Source: Clostridium amylolyticum
GTDB taxonomy: Bacteria; Bacillota; Clostridia; Clostridiales; Clostridiaceae
NCBI RefSeq assembly: GCF_900142075.1
Contig: NZ_FQZO01000009.1
Coordinates: forward strand, 62,001-126,000
Direction: 5' to 3'
DNA length: 64,000 nucleotides
In this document: positions 51,661 to 59,481 of the stretch, piece by piece
Layout: every line of letters begins with the position of its first letter
Numbering within the stretch: the stretch's first letter is position 1
The notes under the pieces: model-generated
What the model saw: only the letters and a program-made list of their open reading frames with translations
What the model was told of the DNA's origin: nothing
Databases searched by the model: none
Position numbers and translations under genes: made by a program

Positions 51661-52676
51661 TCTGCACTTTTACTTTCACTTTTTTTGGTAATAAACTTTA
51701 AAGCTTCATGCACCTTACTATATTCTTCAAGAGGAATTACCCCACTTTCGGGTTTTACTCCTTCTATAGAAGTTATTTCTTCATTAGATAGATTAGCTAG
51801 TTCCTTTTGGTTTTCTACATCTCCATTTTCATTGATTAAAATAGCCAAAGGCTTGTTACCTAGCATACCTTGACCCTGTGAGTCGCTATCTCCATTAATT
51901 AGAACCTTGGTTTCATTCCATATAGCTGTAGTATGATTGGTGGAAATCCTATGAACCTTTATATCATTAGCATAATTATCAGACACCTTGTCCAATAATC
52001 CTTTAGGATATCGCACTAGTCCAAAGCTATCTAATACCCTAGTTAATCCTACATAAGAACCTATTTGCTCTACCTTCTTAAAAGTCTTGCCTTTAGACAC
52101 TTCCTTTACAAAAGAAGGAGATTTCATTCCTTTTTCATTTATAGGATTTATAAGTATCATTCCAGCCACATCATTAGGATATATTTTAGCAAAATTACTC
52201 ATTACAAGGCTTCCGTATCCATCTCCTACCAGAATATAAGGTCCTTCCATACCTAATTTTCTAAAAAATAGATGAAGATCCCTAGCCTGTGCTTCAGGAT
52301 TCTTATAATCGCTCTTATCGCTATATCCATACCCTGCCCTATCATAAGTAAAGGTACTAACCTCAAGATTTTTAGGCATATTCTTTATGACCTTTTCCCA
52401 CTCATAAGATGTATAACCTAAATCTGATTCAAAAACTACAGTGTATTTTCCACTGCCTGCTGTGCTATAATGAATCTTATTGCCATTTAAGGTAGCATAC
52501 TTGGATTTAGTTTTTAAAGAAGCGATATCTTTTGAATAACTTACTTTTTCATAAATAAAGCCCGCAGAAATAATAGCAATGAGTAAAATTATAACGAGCT
52601 TTATACACTTTTTTGGCTTTATTTCTCTTTTAAGTTTTACTTTATGCAAAGAATTAGAATTGGTCAGTAATTTCAA
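51651..52676 (-). CDS. Membrane-anchored alpha/beta hydrolase
   Basis: 341 residues if it starts at TTG 52676, which has AGGTGA five bases before. A GTG at 52685 would add three residues but lies inside that site. A basic stretch and one membrane helix (KLVIILLIAIISAGFIY) precede an alpha/beta-hydrolase domain: the strand YTVVFESDLGYTSYEWEKV, then TYDRAGYGYSDKS, and the nucleophile elbow VGDGYGSLV. In that elbow the usual Ser is replaced by Tyr (G-D-G-Y-G instead of G-H-S-x-G), so catalysis is doubtful. It follows tsaD by 22 bases. Confidence 0.8.
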   Translation of the reverse strand: MKLLTNSNSLHKVKLKREIKPKKCIKLVIILLIAIISAGFIYEKVSYSKDIASLKTKSKYATLNGNKIHYSTAGSGKYTVVFESDLGYTSYEWEKVIKNMPKNLEVSTFTYDRAGYGYSDKSDYKNPEAQARDLHLFFRKLGMEGPYILVGDGYGSLVMSNFAKIYPNDVAGMILINPINEKGMKSPSFVKEVSKGKTFKKVEQIGSYVGLTRVLDSFGLVRYPKGLLDKVSDNYANDIKVHRISTNHTTAIWNETKVLINGDSDSQGQGMLGNKPLAILINENGDVENQKELANLSNEEITSIEGVKPESGVIPLEEYSKVHEALKFITKKSESKSAENN

Positions 52677-52698
52677 CGGCCTCACCTTTTTATAATTA

Positions 52699-53721
52699 TT
52701 ATTTTTGTCCTAATTTCAAATTAGGTTTTGCATTTAAATCCATATCCGCAAAGTCCTCTTTAATAAACTGAAAAAAAGCAGCACTTCCTATCATAGCAGC
52801 ATTATCAGTACATAAAATTGGAGAAGGAAATAATACTTTTATATTTAGTTTTTCTCCTTCTTTTATAAGGGTCTTCCTTAAGGCAGAATTAGAAGCTACC
52901 CCACCAGCTATAGCAATTTTATCTACATTGTATCTTTTACAAGTAGTGATAACATTATCTGTTAGAACATCTACCACCGCTTTCTGAAAAGAAGCAGCTA
53001 CATCAGCATTATTTATAGTTTCGCCAGTCATATTAGCTTTGTTTAAATAATTTAAAACTGATGACTTTAATCCACTAAAGGAAAAGTCTAGAGAATCATC
53101 GTGAAAATTAGCTCTTGGAAATTTAATGGCCTCTTCATTTCCTTCCAATGCTAGTTTATCTATTTTAGGTCCTCCAGGATATCCAAGACCTATGGAGCGG
53201 GCAACCTTATCATAAGCTTCTCCCGCCGCATCATCTCTTGTCTCTCCTATAACTTCATAAGTAGAATGATCCTTTACATGAACTATAAAGGTATGACCTC
53301 CAGAAACTACTAAACAGACAAAAGGAGGTTTAAGATCTTTGTGTTCAATATAATTTGCACTTATATGACCTTCTATATGGTTTACTCCTATAAGAGGTTT
53401 TTGAAGAGAATATGCTAATCCTTTGGCATATTGCAATCCTACTAAAAGCGCTCCCACAAGACCAGGCCCATAAGTTACAGCCACTGCATCTATTTCATTA
53501 AGTTTCTTACCAGACTGATCTATCGCTTCTTCCACCACTGCATTAATAGCTTCTATATGCTTTCTAGAAGCAACTTCTGGTACAACCCCGCCAAATTTTT
53601 TATGTATATCAATCTGCGATGAAATTATGTTAGATAGAACTTCTCTACCATTTACAACTATAGCTGCAGAGGTTTCATCACAACTTGTTTCTATCGCTAA
53701 TATTACTACGTCTTTTTCCAT
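52699..53721 (-). CDS. tsaD: tRNA N6-threonylcarbamoyladenosine transferase TsaD
   Basis: 340 residues from ATG 53721. An in-frame TTG at 53736 is not supported by a ribosome site. ASKHA fold with the metal-binding pair HIEGHISAN and VSGGHTFIV, plus [12 protein letters not shown] at the N-terminus and [10 protein letters not shown]. With TsaB, TsaC and TsaE it makes t6A37 of ANN-decoding tRNAs and is essential in most bacteria. No tsaB/tsaE/rimI genes are next to it. It is divergent from the RusA-like gene. Confidence 0.97.
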   Translation of the reverse strand: MEKDVVILAIETSCDETSAAIVVNGREVLSNIISSQIDIHKKFGGVVPEVASRKHIEAINAVVEEAIDQSGKKLNEIDAVAVTYGPGLVGALLVGLQYAKGLAYSLQKPLIGVNHIEGHISANYIEHKDLKPPFVCLVVSGGHTFIVHVKDHSTYEVIGETRDDAAGEAYDKVARSIGLGYPGGPKIDKLALEGNEEAIKFPRANFHDDSLDFSFSGLKSSVLNYLNKANMTGETINNADVAASFQKAVVDVLTDNVITTCKRYNVDKIAIAGGVASNSALRKTLIKEGEKLNIKVLFPSPILCTDNAAMIGSAAFFQFIKEDFADMDLNAKPNLKLGQK

Positions 53722-53885
53722 TAAATCGCCCCACAATTAGTTTTCATAACACATAGTATTATACTTTATTACACCCTTATATTCAATGAATTTAAAAGCT
53801 TTTTTCAATTTCAAAGCTGTTGTAATAATAATTCCACAATGATATAATTTATGCGAACATATATTTCTATACAAGGAGATTTTAT

Positions 53886-54509
53886 ATGATTAAAGGTTAT
53901 GCAAAGATTATAGTTAATGGTTCTCCCATATCCAAATCAAACTTTAAGCTTTTTAATCTAAATGGACGAGCAATTCTTCCCAATAATTCTGGAAGGTACC
54001 ATGATAGATATGCTCTTTATGAGGAAGAAATAGCTTATGAAGCTCGTGTGCAAAATCCTGATGTAGTTTTAACTGAATCCTTAATAGCAATCCTTAAGGT
54101 ATATTATAAAAGTGAAAAAAGACATCCAGATACCAATAACATTACTAAAAGTATCTTTGACGGTATAGAAAAAAGTGGTGTTATTATAAATGATGCTCAA
54201 ATAACCAGGTTAATAATAGAAGAATATTATGATAAAATAAATCCTAGATTTGAATTAGAGCTTTTTGCAGAAAGTAAGTATTTCATGGAATATTCCTTAA
54301 TGGAAAGAGATACCTTACAAAAACCAAAAGAATATCTTCCTCCAAGCAATAAAAGGACAGCTATGCCTAAGGATACTGCTAAAGCAAATTGTGATCCCAC
54401 AAAACTTTTTTGTGATATCTGCGGTACAGCCATAAAAGCTGATGACGCTATGTCTGCTAATAGAGGGGAAATTCAAATATGCAAACAATGTTTTAGTAAA
54501 CTATTTTAA
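53886..54509 (+). CDS. RusA-like Holliday-junction nuclease with C-terminal zinc ribbon
   Basis: 207 residues. Residues 1-135 match RusA: IVNGSPISKSNFK, then KRHPDTNNITKSIFDGIEKSGVIINDAQI, which carries the catalytic Asp cluster (DxxN...D...ND). A Pro/Lys linker (about 145-170) leads to FCDICGTAIKADDAM and ICKQCFSKL, a CxxC...CxxC zinc ribbon at 174-204. RusA resolves four-way DNA junctions. Classical RusA is about 120 residues and phage-borne, but no phage genes surround this one. GAGGAGA-type site (AAGGAG) precedes the ATG. It is 12 bases before the GDSL gene. Confidence 0.8.
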   Translation: MIKGYAKIIVNGSPISKSNFKLFNLNGRAILPNNSGRYHDRYALYEEEIAYEARVQNPDVVLTESLIAILKVYYKSEKRHPDTNNITKSIFDGIEKSGVIINDAQITRLIIEEYYDKINPRFELELFAESKYFMEYSLMERDTLQKPKEYLPPSNKRTAMPKDTAKANCDPTKLFCDICGTAIKADDAMSANRGEIQICKQCFSKLF

Positions 54510-54521
54510 CGGAGAGAATCA

Positions 54522-55100
54522 ATGAAGATAGTATGTGTTGGAGATAGTCTTACAGCCGGGTATGGTGTATCAAAGAAAGCAAATTGGGTTTCTTTTTTGA
54601 AAGAAAACTTAAATTATGAAGTTATTAATAAAGGTGTTAACGGAGATACTTCCTTTGGAGTATTAACAAGATCCTTCCAGGATATAATAGCGCTAAAACC
54701 AAATATCTGTATTGTACTTATAGGAACCAATGATCTATTAATGAATAGATCTGTGGAGAACACCCTAGATAATATCAAAACTTTGGTTAAGGAGATGGTG
54801 GAAAATGACATTTTACCTGTGGTAGCTTTTCCTCCTAAGATACTCCCCTCCTTAGCTAAGGAAAAATGGTGTGAAACTATAGACTACCAAAAAGTAAATG
54901 ATAATCTATTAAAACTCAGAAACTTGTTATTAGCATTTTGCTCAAAAAACTCATATAAATCCATAGACCTATATGAAGCTTTTTCTTCCATAAGTGAAGG
55001 TAATTCATATAATTATTATTTAGATGGTGTTCATTTCAATACTAGAGGTCATGAGATTATGTATAATTTAATAGTTAAAGCGATAACGGAATGCATTTAA
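54522..55100 (+). CDS. SGNH/GDSL-type hydrolase
   Basis: 192 residues. The four blocks are clear: GDSLTAGYG (Ser9 nucleophile region, block I), NKGVNGDTSFG (Gly block), LIGTNDLLM (Asn block) and YLDGVHFNTRGHEIM (Asp and His, block V). No signal peptide, so it acts in the cytoplasm, as an esterase, lysophospholipase or thioesterase. It is co-directional with and 12 bases after the RusA-like gene, and the two are probably one transcript. The end of the gene forms half of the terminator. Confidence 0.9.
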   Translation: MKIVCVGDSLTAGYGVSKKANWVSFLKENLNYEVINKGVNGDTSFGVLTRSFQDIIALKPNICIVLIGTNDLLMNRSVENTLDNIKTLVKEMVENDILPVVAFPPKILPSLAKEKWCETIDYQKVNDNLLKLRNLLLAFCSKNSYKSIDLYEAFSSISEGNSYNYYLDGVHFNTRGHEIMYNLIVKAITECI

Positions 55101-55118
55101 GAAAATACATTCCGTTAT
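55083..55118. terminator. Bidirectional terminator overlapping the GDSL gene end
   Basis: ATAACGGAATG-x-ATTT pairs with AAAT-x-CATTCCGTTAT, followed by TTTATTTTA on the plus strand. Confidence 0.75.
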
Positions 55119-55120
55119 TT

Positions 55121-56101
55121 TTATTTTAAATAGTTTTCTATATAATCTGTAGCGCGTTTTCCAACTTCATATCCTTCTAGAGTTATGTCATCAGCCCAAC
55201 TATATGTATGTATTAAATTTCCACAAGCAAATACTCCACCTTGACTGGTTTCAAAATTATCATTTACTTCAGGTCCGCCTGTGGCAATAGCTATTTTTAT
55301 TTTAGCTTTTTCAGCTAAATCACTTTCAGGCATCCAGCCTACAGATAAAAGCAAACAATCGCATTCTATAAACTCTTCTGAACCCTTCAAAAACTTACCA
55401 TTTTCGTCTATTTTGGATATTTTAACCCCTTGAACTCTTTCTTTTCCCAATACCTCCGTTATAGAGTATCCTACTTTTACAGGAAGGTTAAAATCTTCAA
55501 TGCATCTAGAGACATTTTTTCTGTGAGCCATTATATAAGGCTGTTTTTCTATTATAGCATTAATTTTTGCCCCTTCTATAATAAGCCTTCTAGAGACAAT
55601 TAGTGCTATATCACTAGATCCTAATATAACCACATTCTTTCCGGGAAGGTACCCTTGGAAGTTAATAAATTTATGCGCTGAACCTAAGGTATAGATTCCT
55701 GCATACTTATTCATAGGCACATTAATATTACCATTATATTTTTCCCTGCAGCCAGTGGCTAAAATAATAGATTTTGCCTTATACTCTATTATTCCTTCAT
55801 CAGGATTAACAACGGTAATAACTTTATTTTTATTTAAATCCAATACCATGGTATTTAATTTATAATCTATATTACTTTGCTTTATTTTATCAATGAAATA
55901 TTGTGCATATTCAGGTCCAGTGATATTTTCTTCTATGCTGTTTATTCCAAATCCATTATGTATACACTGAACTAAGATACCCCCTAAATAATCTTCCCTT
56001 TCTAATATTAGTATATTCTCAATACCCTTTTCACGTGCAGATAAAGCTGCAGTCATGCCAGAGAGTCCTCCACCGATTATTATAATGTCATACTTCTTCA
56101 A
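55121..56101 (-). CDS. FAD-dependent pyridine-nucleotide oxidoreductase
   Basis: 326 residues. The FAD-binding motif is at the start (DIIIIGGGLSGMTAALSA, 5-22). A second Rossmann motif for NAD(P)H (NVVILGSSDIALIVSRRL) lies near residue 172, and FACGNLIHTYSWADDITLEGYEVG near the end closes the FAD site. The GILVQCIHNGFG segment is like the small subunit found beside glycerol-3-phosphate dehydrogenase (GlpA/LhgO) in Firmicutes, but here those partners are missing. The usual thioredoxin-reductase CxxC is absent. Its electron partner is unknown. Gene stands alone. Confidence 0.85.
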   Translation of the reverse strand: MKKYDIIIIGGGLSGMTAALSAREKGIENILILEREDYLGGILVQCIHNGFGINSIEENITGPEYAQYFIDKIKQSNIDYKLNTMVLDLNKNKVITVVNPDEGIIEYKAKSIILATGCREKYNGNINVPMNKYAGIYTLGSAHKFINFQGYLPGKNVVILGSSDIALIVSRRLIIEGAKINAIIEKQPYIMAHRKNVSRCIEDFNLPVKVGYSITEVLGKERVQGVKISKIDENGKFLKGSEEFIECDCLLLSVGWMPESDLAEKAKIKIAIATGGPEVNDNFETSQGGVFACGNLIHTYSWADDITLEGYEVGKRATDYIENYLK

Positions 56102-56189
56102 GTAACTCCCTCCCTTTTTATATATACATAATCTATAGTTACCAATACTATTTTACCATATAAAAAACAAATTTTGAGTATAAAGCAAA

Positions 56190-56221
56190 AAAATAATAAA
56201 CTGACAATAATGTCAGTTTAT
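56190..56221 (-). terminator. Terminator of the 56242 gene
   Basis: ATAAACTGACA and TGTCAGTTTAT form a perfect 11-bp stem. On the minus strand it is followed by TATTTTTTTG. Confidence 0.85.
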
Positions 56222-56241
56222 CCTGAAAAATTTAAAAATTA

Positions 56242-56436
56242 TTATTTGAGTGGCTCATATTTGCTTAATAAGCCTTGAAGCTTTCTAGCTTGAAGGCCAG
56301 ACTCTTCTGCAAAATGCTTGAAGGTAACTCTAACCTCTTCATCCTCCACTTTATCGGAGTACTCTTCATAATCTCTTACGTTTTCTTGAGCATCCAATAT
56401 CTTTTGCTTTAATATATCTACTGTATCTAACTTCAT
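56242..56436 (-). CDS. Small helical protein, rubrerythrin-like
   Basis: 64 residues, nearly all helical: a first helix VDILKQKILDAQENVRDYEEYSDK, a turn VEDEE, and a second helix VRVTFKHFAEESGLQARKLQGLL. The E-x(2)-x-H-FAEE-like pattern recalls the small ferritin/rubrerythrin-type two-helix proteins, but it is too short for a full four-helix metal site and could dimerise. It follows the ferredoxin-like gene and ends at its own terminator. AAGGAGGG precedes the ATG. Function unknown. Confidence 0.75.
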   Translation of the reverse strand: MKLDTVDILKQKILDAQENVRDYEEYSDKVEDEEVRVTFKHFAEESGLQARKLQGLLSKYEPLK

Positions 56437-56502
56437 TTCAAATCCCTCCTTAGGTATATTTTAACCACTAAGGCCAGATTTATCCTAGATCATTAAATTG
56501 TA

Positions 56503-57225
56503 TTATTTCAAAATTGCACCTTGAGAAGATATAGTAACTTCATTGTAAGGCACTATAGTTTTTGAGTTAATCATGGCTTCTTTTACCGCCCCAACTATTC
56601 CACTGCAGCAGGGTACTTCCATTCTCAATACGGTAATACTTTTAATATTATTATTTTTTAATATTTCAGTTATTTTCTCTTTATTATAATTATTATCATC
56701 TAGCTTAGGGCAAGCAATTAATGTTATTCTACCCTTTATAAAATCCTTGTGAAAGTCCCCATAAGCATAAGCGGTGCAATCTGCTGCTATAAGGAGATCA
56801 GCATTATTTAAAAAAGGTGCAGAGGAATTAATTAGTCTTAATTGTACTGGCCACTGCATTAGTTCTGATGTTCTAGAAACACTATTTGTCTCTAAACTGT
56901 TATCTTTCTTTTCTCTATTAAAGGTTAACGAAGCACTTCCAGGACATCCTAAATTCATGGATTTCATAGTGTTATTTTTCGACTTTAATTTGTCCACTCT
57001 TTGTTTTACCGCATCATCATCATATTCCTGTGCTTCTCTTTCAATAATGGTTATAGCTCCAGTAGGACAACCTGATAGACAGTCTCCCAGTCCATCACAA
57101 TATATATCATTTAATAATTCCGCTTTACCATCCTTTAATACTATGGCAGCTTCATGACAAGCATTTATACATATTCCACATCCATTACATAATTCTTTAT
57201 TAATATTAACTATTTTTCTTTTCAT
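56503..57225 (-). CDS. 4Fe-4S dicluster ferredoxin-domain protein
   Basis: 240 residues. Two cluster motifs at the N-terminus: CNGCGICINACHEA (13-26), with CxxCxxCxxxC spacing, and CDGLGDCLSGCPTGA, in which the first CxxC is expanded. A further domain has LLIAADCTAYAYGDFHKDFIKG and VLRMEVPCCSGIVGAVKEAM, with Cys residues that may bind another cluster. Clostridia have this protein as a soluble electron carrier of unknown partner. It is unlike the usual short ferredoxin. The ATG is preceded by GGAGG. Confidence 0.85.
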   Translation of the reverse strand: MKRKIVNINKELCNGCGICINACHEAAIVLKDGKAELLNDIYCDGLGDCLSGCPTGAITIIEREAQEYDDDAVKQRVDKLKSKNNTMKSMNLGCPGSASLTFNREKKDNSLETNSVSRTSELMQWPVQLRLINSSAPFLNNADLLIAADCTAYAYGDFHKDFIKGRITLIACPKLDDNNYNKEKITEILKNNNIKSITVLRMEVPCCSGIVGAVKEAMINSKTIVPYNEVTISSQGAILK

Positions 57226-57250
57226 ATTTAATTCCTCCAGGATAATAAAA

Positions 57251-57308
57251 AACTTAGGTTACATGTAAATTATAATGAAAAATCAAAATAATTTCAGTAA
57301 CCTAAGTT
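57251..57308 (-). terminator. Terminator of the hut operon (long loop)
   Basis: AACTTAGGTTAC and GTAACCTAAGTT pair exactly across 34 bases. On the minus strand the stem is followed by TTTTATTATC. It starts a few bases past the hutI stop. Confidence 0.7.
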
Positions 57309-57311
57309 ACA

Positions 57312-58559
57312 TTAATTTGTTTTAACTAAAATTCCTCTTTTTATAACCTTACTCACCACATTCATGCCTAAGTTATAAAGTAAGAATTTATAGCTAGGAT
57401 ATTTAAGTATAATTAAATCCGCTTCTTTGTTCACATCTATACTGCCTATATGCTTTTCTCTATTTAAAGCCGCAGCTCCATTTATAGTAAGAGCTGTTAT
57501 AACCTCTTCTAGAGATAAATTCATGTTATAACAAGCCAAAGCTATTAAAAGAGGTATGCTATGGGTAAAGCAGGAGCCAGGATTAAAGTCTGTGGCCAAA
57601 GCTACGGCACAGCCTGAATCTATCATCTCTCTGCCTCTTGCATAGTCTTCTTTTAAGCTAAAAGCTGTACAAGGAAGCAAAGTAGCTATAGTACTTGAAT
57701 TTGCCAAAGCTTTAATGCCTTTATCTGAGGCTTGAAGCAGATGATCAGCAGAAACCGCTCCTAAGTCACAAGCTAATTCCGTGCCCCCTATAGCTACAAT
57801 CTCATCTGCATGAAGCTTTAATTTAAAGCCTAACTTTTTAGCCTCTTCTAAAAGATATCTAGATTCTTCAATTTCAAATACATTTTTTTCGCAAAACACA
57901 TCACAAAACTCTGCTAAATTTCTATCCTTAACCACAGGCAGCACTTTATGAATAATAAAGTCTATATATTCTTTCTTTCTACCTGAGTATTCTTTTGGAA
58001 GGGCATGTGCCCCAAGAAAAGTGGATACTATATCTACAGCATGAGCTTCATTAAGTGTCTTCATAGCTTCTAACTGGCACATTTCTGTATCTAAATCCAA
58101 TCCATAGCCGCTTTTCCCTTCCAGGGTGGTGATACCCATGCTAAGCATATCATCTAATCTTTTTTGTCCTAACTGTACAAGTTCTTCTTTTGAGGCAGCC
58201 CTAGTTTTATTCACTGAATTTGCAATACCTCCCCCAGCTTTCATTATATCCATATAGCTGGTTCCTTGAAATCTAAGATAGAACTCCTCTTCTCTATATC
58301 CAGAAAATATGAAATGAGTATGGGAGTCTACAAACCCTGGTAAAACAGAGCCTCCCATGGCATCTATAACCTCTATATCTTTTTCAGATATAACTTTTGG
58401 CTGGGGAGAGTTTATTATTTCTTTTATTATTCCTTTTTCAATTAGTATGGAAACATTGTGTGATGTATGAAGTTCTTTCATTTCACTTCCTTTTTTTGAA
58501 GTGAAACCACTACAGGTTACAAGCTCACCTATATTTTTTATTAATAATGTATCTTTCAT
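57312..58559 (-). CDS. hutI: Imidazolonepropionase
   Basis: 415 residues of the amidohydrolase superfamily. Metal ligands: HTH in FVDSHTHFIFSG, His in KLHADEI, and Asp in ALATDFNPG. It hydrolyses 4-imidazolone-5-propanoate to N-formimidoyl-L-glutamate, the third step of histidine breakdown. It begins one base after ftcD ends and closes the operon. The length and the EGKSGYGLDLDTEMCQLE block are family-typical. Confidence 0.96.
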   Translation of the reverse strand: MKDTLLIKNIGELVTCSGFTSKKGSEMKELHTSHNVSILIEKGIIKEIINSPQPKVISEKDIEVIDAMGGSVLPGFVDSHTHFIFSGYREEEFYLRFQGTSYMDIMKAGGGIANSVNKTRAASKEELVQLGQKRLDDMLSMGITTLEGKSGYGLDLDTEMCQLEAMKTLNEAHAVDIVSTFLGAHALPKEYSGRKKEYIDFIIHKVLPVVKDRNLAEFCDVFCEKNVFEIEESRYLLEEAKKLGFKLKLHADEIVAIGGTELACDLGAVSADHLLQASDKGIKALANSSTIATLLPCTAFSLKEDYARGREMIDSGCAVALATDFNPGSCFTHSIPLLIALACYNMNLSLEEVITALTINGAAALNREKHIGSIDVNKEADLIILKYPSYKFLLYNLGMNVVSKVIKRGILVKTN

Positions 58560-58560
58560 G

Positions 58561-59463
58561 CTATTCCATAAGCTTTGATTCTAGTATTTGATCACTAGAA
58601 AAATTCTCTATGCCCATATAATATTCAGCACAATCTATAAGAGCTTGCATAGGTACTAACCCTACTATTTCAGTTCCCACCACATTAACTCCATACCTCT
58701 TTGCTTCCATCCTAATCATTTCAAGACTTCTATATAAAGCTGTCTTAGTGTAATCTGTCATATTCATAGAAACCTGTGTTATATTTCTATCTTCTAATTT
58801 TACTCCCATAGCCTTACAGAATCTTAAACCTCCACCTATAAACCTAACCTTTTTTCCAATAGCTGTAGCTATGTCAAGATTAGATGTATCTAAATTTACA
58901 TTAAAGGCAACCAATGGCATCCTAGCTCCAATAGCAGTAACTCCTGCGCTGGTATGAGGATGGCAAGGGCCATAATCTGGCTTCCACTCCGGATTTTGAA
59001 GTTTTTCTGCCATACCTTCAAATTCTCCTTTTCTAACTACTGCAAGATTTTCTCTAGCAGCACAGGAAGCAGATTTTTCATATAAGAATATGGGTAAACC
59101 AAATTTCTCAGAAGCTATTTCAGCAACTTCTTTGGAAAGCTCCACCGCTTCTTCCATGGTTACATTTTTAATAGGTATAAATGGAACTACATCTACCGCT
59201 CCCATCCTTGGGTGCTGACCTTGGTGTTCTTTTAAGTCTATAAGTTCAATGGCTTTTTCCATGAAGTCTATAATACATACCTTTAAAGCCTCTATTTCCC
59301 CTGCTACAGTAACTACCGTCCTGTTATGGTCTTTATCAGAAGAGTAATCTAATAACTTTACCCCTTCTCTTCCTCTAAAAACATTAATTATCTTTTCTAT
59401 TTTTTCTAGGTCTCTTCCTTCACTAAAATTAGGTACGCATTCTACAATTTTATTTGATAGCAT
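58561..59463 (-). CDS. ftcD: Glutamate formimidoyltransferase
   Basis: 300 residues, the formiminotransferase half only. ECVPNFSEGRDLEKIEKI at the N-terminus, QGQHPRMGAVDVVPFIP, YGPCHPHTSAGVTAIGARMPLVAFNVNL and DYTKTALYRSLEMIRMEA are family signatures. It passes the formimino group of formimidoylglutamate to tetrahydrofolate, releasing glutamate. The cyclodeaminase domain fused in animals is not present, so a separate cyclodeaminase gene is needed elsewhere. It is 18 bases after hutU. Confidence 0.96.
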   Translation of the reverse strand: MLSNKIVECVPNFSEGRDLEKIEKIINVFRGREGVKLLDYSSDKDHNRTVVTVAGEIEALKVCIIDFMEKAIELIDLKEHQGQHPRMGAVDVVPFIPIKNVTMEEAVELSKEVAEIASEKFGLPIFLYEKSASCAARENLAVVRKGEFEGMAEKLQNPEWKPDYGPCHPHTSAGVTAIGARMPLVAFNVNLDTSNLDIATAIGKKVRFIGGGLRFCKAMGVKLEDRNITQVSMNMTDYTKTALYRSLEMIRMEAKRYGVNVVGTEIVGLVPMQALIDCAEYYMGIENFSSDQILESKLME

Positions 59464-59481
59464 CCTTGATCCTCTCCTATG

